64,000 nucleotides of DNA from VAZQ01 sp035693615 (GCA_035693615.1 DASSGH010000148.1:1-64000), one strand, 5' to 3'; numbered from the stretch's first letter, positions 18,666 through 29,584 are shown. Notes: generated by a model not told the origin, from the letters alone. Program-made: numbers and translations.

Positions 18666-19973
18666 ATGCCCGAACTGAAACGTTTCATTCGGCTCTGCGT
18701 CGCGACTGCGGTCGGTCTTGTGGTTTCGGCGGGACTTGTCTCCACTCAGGCCCAGGCGCAGGAGCGCGAGCTCAAGGTCGGGTACATGAAGAATCCCATC
18801 CAAGATGCTTCGCTCGACATGATGGACAAATGGGCGAAGGCGCACGGGGTCAAGCTCACGCGCGTACCCATGGCTTACAGCGTTTTCATGGAAAAGGTCA
18901 CCGCGACGCTAACCGGCGGCACCGATCAATTCGACGTCATTTGGCACAATGACGATTGGGGCCAGCTCTGGAAGAAGTGGCTGGAGGCGACCGACGACGT
19001 CAAAGGGATGGAAAACGCCGATCGCTGGCCGCTGCTGGCGTTCTGGAACGACGACAAGAAGCTCACCGTGGTGCCCATGGCGCACACCGTGGGCACATTC
19101 TTCTATCGCACCGACCTTCTCAAACCGGAGGAGGTGCCTACCACCTTCGAGCAGCTGATCTCGGTCAGTCAGCGGCTGCAAAAAGAAGGCAAAGTCAAAT
19201 GGGGCTACGTCGGCGGCATGACCATGAACAACACTTGGTTCAGCCTGTGGTGGACCATGTGGGCCAACAATTGCGACATCCTCAAGCCGCTGTTCGAGCG
19301 CGACAACGAGAAGCTCACGGCCGCCAAATTCGAGCCGGCGGTCACCGAACCTTGCCATCGGGAGATCGTCGAGTTCTGGTGGGACGCGATCAACACCCAC
19401 AAGATCAGTCCACCCGGCATGACGGCGTACGGGCGCAACGAGGCTAATGCCATCTTCATGGCGGGCGAGGCCGCCTTCACGCTTGTCGACTCGACCCATT
19501 TCGGAGAATTCAACGATCCGAAGCGCTCCAAGATCGTCGGCAAGGTCGGCATGGCGCCATTTCCGGTCGGCCCGCGCGCGCAAAAGCCGACGTCGTGGAA
19601 CGAGGTCTGGGGCTGGGCCATTCCCAAGGGCGTTCCGCCGGAGCGCAAGCAGCTGGCAAAAGAGATGCTCTCGGCAATGATGGGCGATGAGGCCGGTCAG
19701 ATCGAGATGTGGAAGAAGACCGGCGGTCCGCCGCCGAACCTCAAGCTCTGGCCGAAGCTCGCCGCCGAAGACAAGGATTTCGCCGCGCTCAAGCACGCGG
19801 TGTTCGATCAGACGCCGATCACGCATTCGGCCTACTACTTCGCCGAATGGCCCGCGGTGCATAAAGCCTATTCGGACATGGCGATCGCCGCGCTCTCCGG
19901 CAAGCGTGAGGACATCCCGAAGGTGCTGGCCGAGCACGCCGACAAAATCCGCCGCGCCGCGACGGGAAACTGA
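18666..19973 (+). CDS. ABC transporter substrate-binding protein, family 1 (sugar type)
   Basis: A 435-residue periplasmic binding protein. ATG 18666 is preceded by GGAGG at good distance; the frame is open further upstream, but there the sequence lacks a signal peptide. The N-terminus has positively charged residues, a hydrophobic core (LCVATAVGLVVSAGLVS) and an AQA-QE cleavage region. The mature part has the family 1 pattern (FEKVTATLTGGTDQFDVIW-type beginning, AGEAAFTLVDS, TSWNEVWGWAIP). It begins an importer-plus-catabolism run reaching 25448. The ligand is unknown and need not be a sugar, since CoA-pathway enzymes follow. Confidence 0.9.
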   Translation: MPELKRFIRLCVATAVGLVVSAGLVSTQAQAQERELKVGYMKNPIQDASLDMMDKWAKAHGVKLTRVPMAYSVFMEKVTATLTGGTDQFDVIWHNDDWGQLWKKWLEATDDVKGMENADRWPLLAFWNDDKKLTVVPMAHTVGTFFYRTDLLKPEEVPTTFEQLISVSQRLQKEGKVKWGYVGGMTMNNTWFSLWWTMWANNCDILKPLFERDNEKLTAAKFEPAVTEPCHREIVEFWWDAINTHKISPPGMTAYGRNEANAIFMAGEAAFTLVDSTHFGEFNDPKRSKIVGKVGMAPFPVGPRAQKPTSWNEVWGWAIPKGVPPERKQLAKEMLSAMMGDEAGQIEMWKKTGGPPPNLKLWPKLAAEDKDFAALKHAVFDQTPITHSAYYFAEWPAVHKAYSDMAIAALSGKREDIPKVLAEHADKIRRAATGN

Positions 19974-20148
19974 GGCGCCCCGCCCTTTGGCCGCTGCCAC
20001 ATCGTCCCTCCTCGTCGGCGGGGAGGGACGAGCGAGGGGCACACGAGATGACCGCGCGTTACACGCCTCACGGCTCGTTACCCGCAGACGGCGGAGCAAA
20101 TAGTCCGAGCGCAAGCGCTGGCGCTGATTTGTCGGAAGCTCCCGTCCG

Positions 20149-21024
20149 ATGAACGAGAAGACGCGGTTCATGCTGGCGCTGATCACGCCGGCGGCGCTGG
20201 TGCTGATCTTATTCCAGGTCGTCCCCATTCTCACGGGAGCCAATGCCAGCTTTCGCGACTGGACGCTGCACGATCCCAAGCGGACCTGGGTCGGATTTGC
20301 CAACTACCTGCACGTCCTCCGCGACGCGGAATTCCGCGACATCGTGCTTCCCAACACCTTCGGTTTCATGATCGCGACCGTTGCTTGCTCGTTGTTGCTG
20401 GGTCTGGCGATCGCGCTGATGCTCAACAAGCGCTTTCCCGGGCGTTGGCTCGTTCAGTCCTTTGTTTTGCTGCCGCTGATGGTGGCGCCGGTCATCGCCG
20501 CCATCATGATCCGCTGGATGTTTAACGATCAGTTCGGGGTCGTGAACGCCGCGCTCGAGGGTTTGGGAGTTGCGCCGATCTCCTGGCTGACGCAGCGCTG
20601 GACCACCTTCGCAGTGATACTGCTGACCGACGTCTGGCTATGGACGCCCTGGTTCGCCTTGATCCTGCTCGCCGGACTGCAAAGCCTTCCTCCCGAGCCG
20701 TTCGAGGCGGCGCGCATCGATGCGGCCAGCGCCTGGCGCACGTTCCGCTACATCACGCTGCCGATGCTGCGCCCGGTCATGGTGGTCTGCATCGTGATCC
20801 GCGCGATCGACGCGTTTCGAACCTTCGACATCGTGTGGACGATTTCCGGCGGTGGTCCGGCGCGCGCCACCGAGCTGTTCAGCCTCTACGCTTATGTCGA
20901 GGCATTCCAATTCCTCAATCTCGCCCGCGGCTCCGCGGCTGCGGTCATAGGAGCGATCATCATCATCGTTTTCGCGCTGCTGCTCTATCGCGTGCTCAAC
21001 CGCTTCGTAGAGGTGTCGAGGTGA
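20149..21024 (+). CDS. ABC transporter permease (MalF/UgpA type)
   Basis: A 291-residue permease with six hydrophobic segments and the coupling motif EAARIDAASAWRTFRYITLPML, typical of carbohydrate-type importers. It starts 175 bases after the binding-protein gene. Its TGA shares a base with the next ATG (TGATG), which indicates translational coupling to the second permease. Confidence 0.92.
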   Translation: MNEKTRFMLALITPAALVLILFQVVPILTGANASFRDWTLHDPKRTWVGFANYLHVLRDAEFRDIVLPNTFGFMIATVACSLLLGLAIALMLNKRFPGRWLVQSFVLLPLMVAPVIAAIMIRWMFNDQFGVVNAALEGLGVAPISWLTQRWTTFAVILLTDVWLWTPWFALILLAGLQSLPPEPFEAARIDAASAWRTFRYITLPMLRPVMVVCIVIRAIDAFRTFDIVWTISGGGPARATELFSLYAYVEAFQFLNLARGSAAAVIGAIIIIVFALLLYRVLNRFVEVSR

Positions 21025-21872
21025 TGGATATCGCCGCAGTGCCTGCGCGATCTGCCGGTTTCTTCTTCGCCCTCGCGCCGCGAGGAAGGGCCGTGTTCTT
21101 TGCGCTCGCGGCGATCGCCGCTTGCCTGCTATTCGCCTTTCCGGTGTTTTGGCTGATATTGACCTCATTGCGACCCGGAACCGGCGTCTACTACGTGCAT
21201 CGGGGGACCGAATTCACCATCGACAACTTCCACGAGGTGTTGTCGCAGGAGATCGTACTCAGGGCGCTGTTCAACAGCTTCATGATCTCGACCTTGGCGA
21301 CGGTGCTCTCGCTGGGCGTCACCGCGACATCTGGCTATATGCTCTCGCGCTTCAAGGGGCCGATCCCGAATGCCTGGTTTTCCTTGATCTACATTTTCCG
21401 CTGCGTGCCTTACGTCGCCTGGGTCCTGCCGCTCTACTTCGTGACGCAACAGCTTAATATTTTCGACAGCTATTGGGGGCTTCTGCTGCCGCACATTGCC
21501 GTCCACATCTGCTTCTTCTCCTGGATCATGAAAGGCTTCTTCGACGGCATCGACCCGTCCATGGAATACGCCGCCATGATCGACGGCTGCTCGCGTTGGG
21601 GCGCGTTCTGGCGCGTGGCCATGCCGGCGGCCGTCCCCGGCCTCACGGCGCTCGCGATCCTGTGCTGGCTCTACACCTGGAACGAGTTTCTCTTCGCGCT
21701 CATCCTCACCGCGCACGAAACACCGATCTTGACCGTCGTCATGGCTCAGTTCGTGCACGAACTCGGCATGGAATGGCATCTCATGAGCGCGACGGCGGTC
21801 ATCGCGCTCGTTCCGGCCTTGATCGTAACGCTGTTCGGGCAGCGATACGTCATTCGCGGGCTGAGGATCTAG
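21024..21872 (+). CDS. ABC transporter permease (MalG/UgpE type)
   Basis: A 282-residue permease. Translation most likely starts at the ATG within TGATG, giving MDIAAVPARSAG before the first membrane segment, although the frame is open far upstream. The coupling helix EYAAMIDGCSRWGAFWRVAMP and the six-segment layout fit MalG-type subunits. It ends four bases before the ATPase gene. Confidence 0.9.
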   Translation: MDIAAVPARSAGFFFALAPRGRAVFFALAAIAACLLFAFPVFWLILTSLRPGTGVYYVHRGTEFTIDNFHEVLSQEIVLRALFNSFMISTLATVLSLGVTATSGYMLSRFKGPIPNAWFSLIYIFRCVPYVAWVLPLYFVTQQLNIFDSYWGLLLPHIAVHICFFSWIMKGFFDGIDPSMEYAAMIDGCSRWGAFWRVAMPAAVPGLTALAILCWLYTWNEFLFALILTAHETPILTVVMAQFVHELGMEWHLMSATAVIALVPALIVTLFGQRYVIRGLRI

Positions 21873-21876
21873 CCGC

Positions 21877-22965
<1,089 letters not shown>

Positions 22966-23003
22966 TAGACCGAGTGGGCCGCCGATCCATCGCGAGGAGT
23001 CCG

Positions 23004-24209
23004 ATGCTCGATCTGCTGCAAGGAATCCGCGTCATCAGCTTCAATCATTTCCTGCTTGGGCCGATGGCCGTCCAGGCGCTGGCGGATCTCGGCGCCGACG
23101 TGATCGCGGTCGAGAGCCCCGAAGGGGCGTGGCAGCGCCACTGGAGCAGCGGCGATATCTGGCACGACGGCCAGGGAATGCTGCATATGTGCACCAACCG
23201 CAACAAGCGCAGCCTCGCGCTCGATTTGAAGGCACCCAAGGGCCGTGAGATCGCGCTCAAGCTGATCGACGGGGCCGACGTGGTGGCGGAAAATTTTCGT
23301 CCGGGCGTGATGGATAAACTGGGGTTCGGCTACGAGGCGCTGCGCCACCGCAAGCCTTCATTGATCTATGCTTCCGCGTCGGGCTACGGGCCCGACGGCC
23401 CATACGCGAAGCGTGCCGGCCAGGATCTGCTGGCACAGGCGCTGTTCGGGTTGATGGCGATCACCGGGCAGCCCGCGACTGGTCCGCGGCCGGTCGGCGT
23501 CTCCGCGGTCGACCACCACGGCGCCGCGTTGTTCGCCATGGGAATTCTCGCCGCGCTGCTGCGCCGGGAGCGCACGGGCAAAGGCTGCCGCGTCGATGCA
23601 AGCCTCATGCAGGCAGCGCTCGACCTGCAGGCGGAGTCGCTCACGGCCTGGCTCAACGCGGCGAACCGGCCGGCGAGCGTGAGCGCGCACCCTCACGTCG
23701 CCGGGTGGTATTACCCGGCGCCTTACGGCGTCTATGCGACGCGCGACGGCCACATCGCCATCTCGCTCTGCCCGTTGCCGAGGCTCGCCGAAGCGATCAA
23801 AGAACCACGGCTGGACGCCTTCTCCGACAAGGATGCCTGGGCCCGGCAGGACGAGATCGGCCAGATCATCGCCGCTCGGCTCGCGACCAACACGACCGAG
23901 GAGTGGAGCCGACGCATGGAGCGGGCGCAAATCTGGCACGCACGCGTGCAGGGATATGCCGATCTGCTCGCGGATCCGCAGATCAAGCACATGCAGGGGC
24001 TGGTGACCATGCCCGGCGCAGGCGACAGCGGAACGCCGGTCACGCTGGTCAACCATCCCGTGCGCTACGACGGCGAAACGGCGGAAATTCGCCTGGCGCC
24101 GCAGCGGCTCGGGGCGCAGAGCGAGGAGGTGCTCGCGGAGCTTGGCTTCGCCGCGGCAGAGATTGCGGCGCTCGCCCGCGATGGCGTGGTAGGCGTGGCG
24201 GAGCCTTGA
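23004..24209 (+). CDS. CaiB/BaiF family (class III) CoA-transferase
   Basis: A 401-residue protein starting at an ATG behind GAGGAG. It has the family entry LLQGIRVISFNHFLLGPMA, the CoA-contact segment NKRSLALDLKAPKGR, and VDHHGA with Asp170, matching the catalytic Asp of formyl-CoA transferase. These enzymes move CoA between carboxylic acids through a glutamyl/aspartyl anhydride. It lies 38 bases after the importer ATPase gene and before MaoC and SDR genes, suggesting that the imported substrate is activated by CoA transfer and then hydrated or oxidised. Confidence 0.9.
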   Translation: MLDLLQGIRVISFNHFLLGPMAVQALADLGADVIAVESPEGAWQRHWSSGDIWHDGQGMLHMCTNRNKRSLALDLKAPKGREIALKLIDGADVVAENFRPGVMDKLGFGYEALRHRKPSLIYASASGYGPDGPYAKRAGQDLLAQALFGLMAITGQPATGPRPVGVSAVDHHGAALFAMGILAALLRRERTGKGCRVDASLMQAALDLQAESLTAWLNAANRPASVSAHPHVAGWYYPAPYGVYATRDGHIAISLCPLPRLAEAIKEPRLDAFSDKDAWARQDEIGQIIAARLATNTTEEWSRRMERAQIWHARVQGYADLLADPQIKHMQGLVTMPGAGDSGTPVTLVNHPVRYDGETAEIRLAPQRLGAQSEEVLAELGFAAAEIAALARDGVVGVAEP

Positions 24210-24242
24210 TACCGCTTGGTGGAAAGCCACCCGGAAAGTGTC

Positions 24243-24689
24243 ATGCAGGACTTCTTCGTCAAGATCGGAGACAGCGTCACCTTCGCCAAGACGGTGGGGG
24301 AGACGGACATTTATCTCTTTGCCGGAATCACCGGAGATTTCTCGGTGAACCACGTCAACGAGCAATACATGGCAAGCTCGAAATTTGGTCGGCGCATCGC
24401 ACACGGCGCGCTGGTCGTCGGCTACATGTCGACTTGCTCCACGATGATGATCGAGAAATGCCAAGGCGCGACGGCCGCCACCACGCCGGTGTCGCTCGGC
24501 TATGATCGGGTGCGTTTTCTCGCCCCGGTGTTCATCGGCGACACCGTCACCCTCACTTACACCATCGCCGAAGTCGATGCGCATAAAGGGCAATCGCTGG
24601 CCGACATCGCCGTCGTCAACCAGAACGGCGTGAAGGTCGCGGTCGCGCGCCACGTTCTCCGCTGGGTCAAAAACACGTCGGAACGCTAA
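24243..24689 (+). CDS. MaoC-like (R)-specific enoyl-CoA hydratase family protein
   Basis: A 148-residue single hot-dog domain. I choose ATG 24243 over a TTG 27 bases upstream. The hydratase-2 pattern is present: AGITGDFSVNHVNEQYM supplies the catalytic Asp and His, and GRRIAHGALVVGY is the conserved helix start. It sits between the CoA-transferase and the SDR genes with very small gaps, so the three probably catalyse consecutive steps on an acyl-CoA. Confidence 0.88.
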   Translation: MQDFFVKIGDSVTFAKTVGETDIYLFAGITGDFSVNHVNEQYMASSKFGRRIAHGALVVGYMSTCSTMMIEKCQGATAATTPVSLGYDRVRFLAPVFIGDTVTLTYTIAEVDAHKGQSLADIAVVNQNGVKVAVARHVLRWVKNTSER

Positions 24690-24692
24690 TCC

Positions 24693-25448
24693 ATGCGCCT
24701 CAAGGACAAGGTCTGCGTCATCACCGGCGGCGGCTCCGGGATCGGTCGCGCGACCGCGCTGCTGTTCGCCCAGGAAGGCGCGCGCCTCGTCATCGCCGAC
24801 AAGCGCAACGCGCAGGCGGTCGCCGCCGAATGCGCCGCCAAGGGAGCGCAGGCGATGACGGTCGAGGCCGACGTCGCCGTCGCCACCGATGTGAAGCGCA
24901 TGATCGAGGCGGCGGTGGAACGGTTTCGCCGTCTCGACATACTTGTGAACAACGCCGGCTATGGCATCACGGGAAGCGTCGTGGAGACGGACGAAGAGGC
25001 CTGGGACGCATTGATGGCGGTCAATGTCCGCGGCGTGTTCCTGTGCAGCAAATATGCCATTCCTGTGATGAAGCGCAGCGGCGGCGGCACCATCGTCAAC
25101 ACCGCCTCGGTCGTGGCCGCCGTCGGCATCGGCAATCGCGCCGCCTATTGCGCCTCGAAAGGGGCGGTTGCCGCGCTGACGCGGGCGATCGCCATTGACC
25201 ACGTCGGCGAGGGCATCCGCTGCAATGCGATCGCGCCGGGAACGATCGACACGCCGTATTTCAACGACATCCTCAAAGGAAGTGCCGATCCGGCCGCCAC
25301 GCGCAAGGCGCTGGCGTCGCGCCAACTCCTCGGCCGGCTGGGCACGCCCGAGGAGATCGCGGCCGGGATCCTATTTCTGGCGAGCGACGAAAGTCGGTTC
25401 GCCACCGGCACGATCCTCACCTTGGATGGCGGCATGACCGCTCAATAG
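24693..25448 (+). CDS. Short-chain dehydrogenase/reductase (FabG-like)
   Basis: A 251-residue classical SDR. It has the cofactor loop TGGGSGIG (about 10-17), NNAG, the catalytic Ser in NTASVVA, and YCASK with Tyr152 and Lys156, and ends LDGGMTAQ. The start follows the MaoC stop by three bases. The probable role is oxidation of a hydroxyacyl intermediate made by the MaoC protein, with NAD(P)+; substrate identity is inferred only from the operon. Confidence 0.92.
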   Translation: MRLKDKVCVITGGGSGIGRATALLFAQEGARLVIADKRNAQAVAAECAAKGAQAMTVEADVAVATDVKRMIEAAVERFRRLDILVNNAGYGITGSVVETDEEAWDALMAVNVRGVFLCSKYAIPVMKRSGGGTIVNTASVVAAVGIGNRAAYCASKGAVAALTRAIAIDHVGEGIRCNAIAPGTIDTPYFNDILKGSADPAATRKALASRQLLGRLGTPEEIAAGILFLASDESRFATGTILTLDGGMTAQ

Positions 25449-25597
25449 CCGCGGTGCTGCCGAACAGGGCCATCGTGTCTTGCGGTTGATTATGTCTGGT
25501 CGTCGTAGTCGTCGGTCCGAAAAGAAATTGTGAATTGACGAAGCGGCGCCCGCATCGGAGCGTATGTAATGTCGTTTGATCGAGCGGAGTTGCAACT

Positions 25598-25933
25598 ATG
25601 CATCGATGCCTCGCGATAGCCTTCGCTGGCGCCGCCTTGAGCCTGGGCATCGCATCGGCACATGCCGGCCCGTGCACCGCGGCCATCGCGCAATTCGAGC
25701 AGGCCTTGCGCCAGTCCGGCAACGAACCCGATGCGGGGCCCACGGCACGGCAATCAATCGGCGCGCAACTTGGTCACCAGCCGACGCCGAGTTCGGTGAA
25801 GCGCGCCGAAGAGCGGGCGCAAACGAATTTCGCGGGAGCCTTGGCCCGCGCCAAGCGGCTCGACGCCCGCGGCAATCGCTCGGGGTGCAAGCGGGCGCTC
25901 GCCGAAGCGAGACGTCGGTACGAACTGCAATGA
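25598..25933 (+). CDS. Small secreted hypothetical protein
   Basis: A 111-residue protein with a clear signal peptide (MHRCLAIAFAGAALSLGIASAHAG). The mature part is mostly charged and helical, with two Cys residues (PCTAA and SGCKRA) that could form a disulfide in the periplasm. I recognise no domain. It stands alone after a 149-base gap behind the SDR gene. Confidence 0.6.
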   Translation: MHRCLAIAFAGAALSLGIASAHAGPCTAAIAQFEQALRQSGNEPDAGPTARQSIGAQLGHQPTPSSVKRAEERAQTNFAGALARAKRLDARGNRSGCKRALAEARRRYELQ

Positions 25934-26081
25934 GACCGGTGACGCGCCCTCGGTCGGCCGACGAGACCGCTTGATCCGCGTTGTCGTGGCAAATCCGCCG
26001 TCGATGTGGCTGGTGAGCTACAGCGCTCTGGAAACAGCCGTTGCATACTGCTCTGCTCATCATCACCCGGGGGCGGGGGTC

Positions 26082-26813
26082 ATGCGGAAAATCCTGCTCG
26101 GAGCGGCGGCGCTGGTGGTGCTGACAGTTCCGGCAATCTGCGCCGACATACGCCCTTCGCTATATAAGGAGCTGCGGGCCCCCGCCGTGCTTTGGAACTG
26201 GACGGGCTGCTATATCGGCGGTCACGCGGGCGGCGTGTGGGCGACGCAGAAGGACTGGACTGTCAAGACGCCCGGCGGCGCGTTTTACGGCCAGTCGCTC
26301 GGCGAACATGAGGCGAATGGCTCGCTTGGCGGCGTGCAGGCTGGCTGCGACTATCAATTCGCCGGGGGCTTTGTGACCGGCATCCAGGGCGACTACGCCT
26401 GGCTCGACGCCGAGGGCCGCCACGACAGCGCGCGCGAATTGGGCGTCGCCTATCACAGCAATCTGCAATCCCTGGCGACGGTCACAGGGCGTATCGGCTA
26501 TGGCTGGGATCGCTTCCTGGGCTACGTCAAGGGTGGCGGCGCGTGGGAGCGCGACGATTATTGGGCCACGACCATCCTCCTCGGGACGGCGTATACGGCG
26601 CGTGAGATGCGCTCGGGATGGACGATCGGTATCGGCGGTGAATACGCTTTCTCGAACCTTCTCGCCGGATTCGTCGAATACAATTACTACGACTTTGGCA
26701 CGCGCCAGGTTGCTTTCACGCCGCAAGTCGCCGGATTGGGCCCCGCATTCGCCGATGTCAGAGAGACCAAGAGCGTCGTGCGCGCCGGTCTCAACGTGCG
26801 TTTCGGCCGGTAG
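26082..26813 (+). CDS. Outer-membrane beta-barrel protein (Omp25/Omp31-like)
   Basis: A 243-residue protein; I choose ATG 26082, which starts a signal peptide (MRKILLGAAALVVLTVPAICA) after a G-rich ribosome site. The mature part begins WNWTGCYIGGHAGGVW, the usual first strand of rhizobial small barrel porins, shows alternating strands with aromatic girdles (GRIGYGWDRFLGYVKGGGAW), and ends in a typical barrel strand with terminal aromatic-basic residues (VRAGLNVRFGR). Role: outer-membrane structure or pore formation. Confidence 0.85.
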   Translation: MRKILLGAAALVVLTVPAICADIRPSLYKELRAPAVLWNWTGCYIGGHAGGVWATQKDWTVKTPGGAFYGQSLGEHEANGSLGGVQAGCDYQFAGGFVTGIQGDYAWLDAEGRHDSARELGVAYHSNLQSLATVTGRIGYGWDRFLGYVKGGGAWERDDYWATTILLGTAYTAREMRSGWTIGIGGEYAFSNLLAGFVEYNYYDFGTRQVAFTPQVAGLGPAFADVRETKSVVRAGLNVRFGR

Positions 26814-26874
26814 CGCGAAAACTCCACGCGAGCGACTGGGGGATTGATCCATTGCAGCCCGAACCTGTGGCGCC

Positions 26875-28110
26875 TCACCGCGCTGACGCCGGGGCCAGTG
26901 GCTGCCCAATCGCGTTGACCGTATGAACCCCAATTTGTCGACCCATGTCCTGGCCCACCACGGTCGAGAACCGATAGTGGAAGCCCGCAGCGATGCGAGC
27001 GGCGGCGACCTCGTTCGCGTAGTCGTTGAGATTCGTCCACCGATGGGTCACCCCCGGCGCCGTCGGACTGGTCATCGCCACCTCGGGAATGTCGGCCGTC
27101 CCCAGAATGGTTTCGATGGCACTTGCAACCGCCGAGCTCACGATGCAGTGCGCACACGGATATTCGGGATGCATCGGCGTGTTGTCGATCGGCTGCCAGG
27201 AGGCCGCGCGTTCCGTGGCGGCGTTTCCGTCGATGTCGCCGTTGCGGATCGCAGTGATCGGACGCCAGAACCCGTATTTGTACTTGGCATCCAGCACCGC
27301 GATCATGGCGTCCGCTTCCGCGGCCGTTATCACCGCCATGAAACGCGCGCTGTCGGTCACTGGCATTGCTTTTCCAATCACGACCTGACGAAGCAAAGGA
27401 TGCGTGCTTAGCGGTCCGGTCAGGAGCCAGAACCGGGCGTCCTCGGTCTGGCGTGCCGACCGTTTCGCGCTGTTCTTCTCGCCCAGTTCTTTGATCTCAT
27501 TGTAGTCCTGGGCCCACTGCTCGCTCTCGAGCGCAATCGGCGGCTTTGGTCGGAACTGGGAGGGGTTCGTCATCGCGAACGGCGTGAGGTCAGGCCATTG
27601 CGGAGCCACGGTGAGTGCCGTCGGGATATAGACGCCGGGCGTGGTTACCGGCCGATATGCATCCGCAGCCGACGACCCGTCGCTCCCGCGCGCCTCAAGG
27701 GTCTTCGCCGCAACCGCCTCGCCCAGCTTGATGCCCTCCGACTTCGCCTCGTTGTCGGGGATTCCCGACAGATAGTTCTGCAAGGCTGCCTGGATGTCGG
27801 AAGCGGCTTCCGGGACAAGTTTTATCAATACCGTGCCGGCAGCGGCTGCTGCCGCCGCCTCCTTCGAGGTCTGCCGGTCTGCCGCGAGTTGGGCGTGGTA
27901 AGGCCGATAGCGCGGCTCTATCGCATTCACCGCATCGAACATCGCGATATGCACGATCGCCATGGCCCGATAAGCGACCGGGGGCACCATTCTCGGCTGA
28001 ATGAGGGCGACGGCTCTCTCGTCCCAGTCTGTAATCACATCGGCCCAGGCGGGACTGAGCGGGTTCACGAGAACTGCGGCGAGCAACATCCACGCTCGAT
28101 TGAACGTCAT
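26875..28110 (-). CDS. Vanadium-dependent haloperoxidase/PAP2-family secreted protein
   Basis: A 411-residue protein. The start is the ATG at 28110, with GGGAGG six bases before it, giving a signal peptide (MTFNRAWMLLAAVLVNPLSPAWA). Longer upstream frames have no signal. The family pattern is visible: early ARPYAYRAMAIVHIAMFDAVNAIEPRYRPY-type helix, MHPEYPCAHCIVSSAVAS near the active site, and GFHYRFSTVVGQDMGRQIG. Members are vanadate-binding haloperoxidases or related acid phosphatases. Whether all vanadate ligands are present I cannot settle by eye. Confidence 0.78.
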   Translation of the reverse strand: MTFNRAWMLLAAVLVNPLSPAWADVITDWDERAVALIQPRMVPPVAYRAMAIVHIAMFDAVNAIEPRYRPYHAQLAADRQTSKEAAAAAAAGTVLIKLVPEAASDIQAALQNYLSGIPDNEAKSEGIKLGEAVAAKTLEARGSDGSSAADAYRPVTTPGVYIPTALTVAPQWPDLTPFAMTNPSQFRPKPPIALESEQWAQDYNEIKELGEKNSAKRSARQTEDARFWLLTGPLSTHPLLRQVVIGKAMPVTDSARFMAVITAAEADAMIAVLDAKYKYGFWRPITAIRNGDIDGNAATERAASWQPIDNTPMHPEYPCAHCIVSSAVASAIETILGTADIPEVAMTSPTAPGVTHRWTNLNDYANEVAAARIAAGFHYRFSTVVGQDMGRQIGVHTVNAIGQPLAPASAR

Positions 28111-28419
28111 GGCGGTCCTCCCAACGATGCAAGGCGTGCGACCAAACTGCGGGCGTTTCGACTGGCAGCAAAGCGCTCGCAGATGAGATCGAGAGCGATG
28201 ATCGCATGGAATGCGTAGTCTGTCGTCGGAGAAAACCTGAATCGTCCTGAATTGACGTGAAGAGAACGCGGATCGGACACGAGAGGGCAACCGACCAGTC
28301 TTGCAAAAATGTCACAGCGATCAACTTTCAGGAATCATGCGGTTGCCGGGCGTGGAGCCACAGGGTTAGCTTCCGATCCACGGAAAGTGGCATTCGTCGC
28401 GAAGGGTTGAGTTAGTCCG
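28111..28419. other. Divergent intergenic region, no gene
   Basis: It lies between the leftward haloperoxidase-family gene and the rightward gene at 28420 and should hold both promoters. I see no clear repeat, box or RNA gene here. Confidence 0.5.
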
Positions 28420-28839
28420 ATGTGGTTGTTCAACAAGAAGCGCGCTGATCTGGTTGCCCAGTCCATAAGCCAGCTCATTCACCTGCTTTCCGCCGGGCGA
28501 GAAGATCATGGGCCGACCGGCCCGGAGAAGCTCCTGCGCGGCCTCGCCCCGTTCCTGAGCGAGGACACGATCATTGGCCAGCGGGTCGTGAAGCTACTGG
28601 TCGCAATGGCCGGCAAAGCCCGGTTTTTCGTCAGCTTGGCGACAGCGCCGGATCATTCCGGGCACCGGCTGACGATCGACGGGCGCGGCGTGTATTCGGG
28701 ATTTTCCCTTGCCTGCGCCTTGCCCCCGCGCACGCTGATGATCGATCTGCAGCCGAGCGCCGTCGGCTACCAAGCACGCCTGCTTTATGCCGCCTGCAAG
28801 ACGATGCCAAACGTCGTCGAGCGTCGAGATTTTCGATGA
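28420..28839 (+). CDS. Hypothetical protein
   Basis: A 139-residue protein beginning MWLFNKKRADLVAQSISQLIHLL. The first third is helical and amphipathic, the rest mixed, ending in a helix with one Cys. No signal peptide, membrane segment or known motif is visible. It stands alone, followed after 31 bases by the end of a gene on the other strand. Confidence 0.55.
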   Translation: MWLFNKKRADLVAQSISQLIHLLSAGREDHGPTGPEKLLRGLAPFLSEDTIIGQRVVKLLVAMAGKARFFVSLATAPDHSGHRLTIDGRGVYSGFSLACALPPRTLMIDLQPSAVGYQARLLYAACKTMPNVVERRDFR

Positions 28840-28870
28840 AAATGGCCGGCTGACTGCGGTCGGGTGTCGA

Positions 28871-29584
28871 CTAGAACGATCGACGCCAGCCGCCGTTGTT
28901 ACCGCCCCAGGCAAAGAAGTTCAGCGGGCTAAAGAAGTCCCTCTGCCGCTCGTGCCGGGGGGACTTTCGCGCCGTCTTCTTCGGCTTTTTCGGCGCGGGA
29001 GCGGCACTCTCGGTGGCCTCCGGCGCCGCGGCGGCGACGTTGGCTGATTCCTGCGCTTCCGATGCGACCGGCGGCGTGGTCTCGGCGCGGGCGGTCTCAG
29101 CGCGGGCGGTCTCGGCGGACTTGGGCGCCACGATTGCCATCGGTGGCGCGACACGCGTCGGCGACTCTGACCGGGCGCCTTCGGCAGACTGCGGGGCCAC
29201 GGCCGTGACGGTCATCGGCGGTGGCGGCTCCGAGCGCGACGGCGCGGTAGCCTTCGGGGCTGCGGCCACGCTCATCGGCGGTGCGACGCGCGGCGGCTCT
29301 GAGCGAGGTGGCGTGGCCATCAAGGCGGCCGATGCTGGCGGCCGCGAGGTGACGCGCGACGGCACGTCCGAGCGGGCGGGTGTTACGTAGGATGTAGCGG
29401 GCTGCACAATGGTTGCGACAGAGGGCTCGTAAGCAGCGACCGGCTGGCTTTTCACCGCGGGCTCGACCACCCAGTGGAAACCCACCGCACAGACGGCGTA
29501 AACCGCCACGCATCCTCCGATCACTGCTACCACGGAGGAGCTTCGCGACCGTGACCTGCCCAAACGCAACTTAGACCCCCGCAT
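28871..29584 (-). CDS. Hypothetical membrane-anchored Ala/Pro-rich protein
   Basis: A 237-residue protein; I choose ATG 29584 over a TTG 42 bases upstream. A basic N-terminus is followed by one membrane segment (VVAVIGGCVAVYAVCAVGFHWVV), then a long low-complexity periplasmic part rich in Ala, Pro and Ser with short repeats (SEPPRVAPP, ETARAETARAET). A basic Lys/Pro patch and an unusual end FFAWGGNNGGWRRSF follow. It resembles spacer or cell-wall-spanning proteins but no family is recognised. Confidence 0.55.
   Translation of the reverse strand: MRGSKLRLGRSRSRSSSVVAVIGGCVAVYAVCAVGFHWVVEPAVKSQPVAAYEPSVATIVQPATSYVTPARSDVPSRVTSRPPASAALMATPPRSEPPRVAPPMSVAAAPKATAPSRSEPPPPMTVTAVAPQSAEGARSESPTRVAPPMAIVAPKSAETARAETARAETTPPVASEAQESANVAAAAPEATESAAPAPKKPKKTARKSPRHERQRDFFSPLNFFAWGGNNGGWRRSF

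Noticed and set aside
23358..25325. 655-codon frame on - opposite the CoA-transferase, MaoC and SDR genes
   Set aside because: It is antisense to three clear genes with catalytic motifs, has Arg/His-rich composition and no domain; high GC makes long shadow frames.
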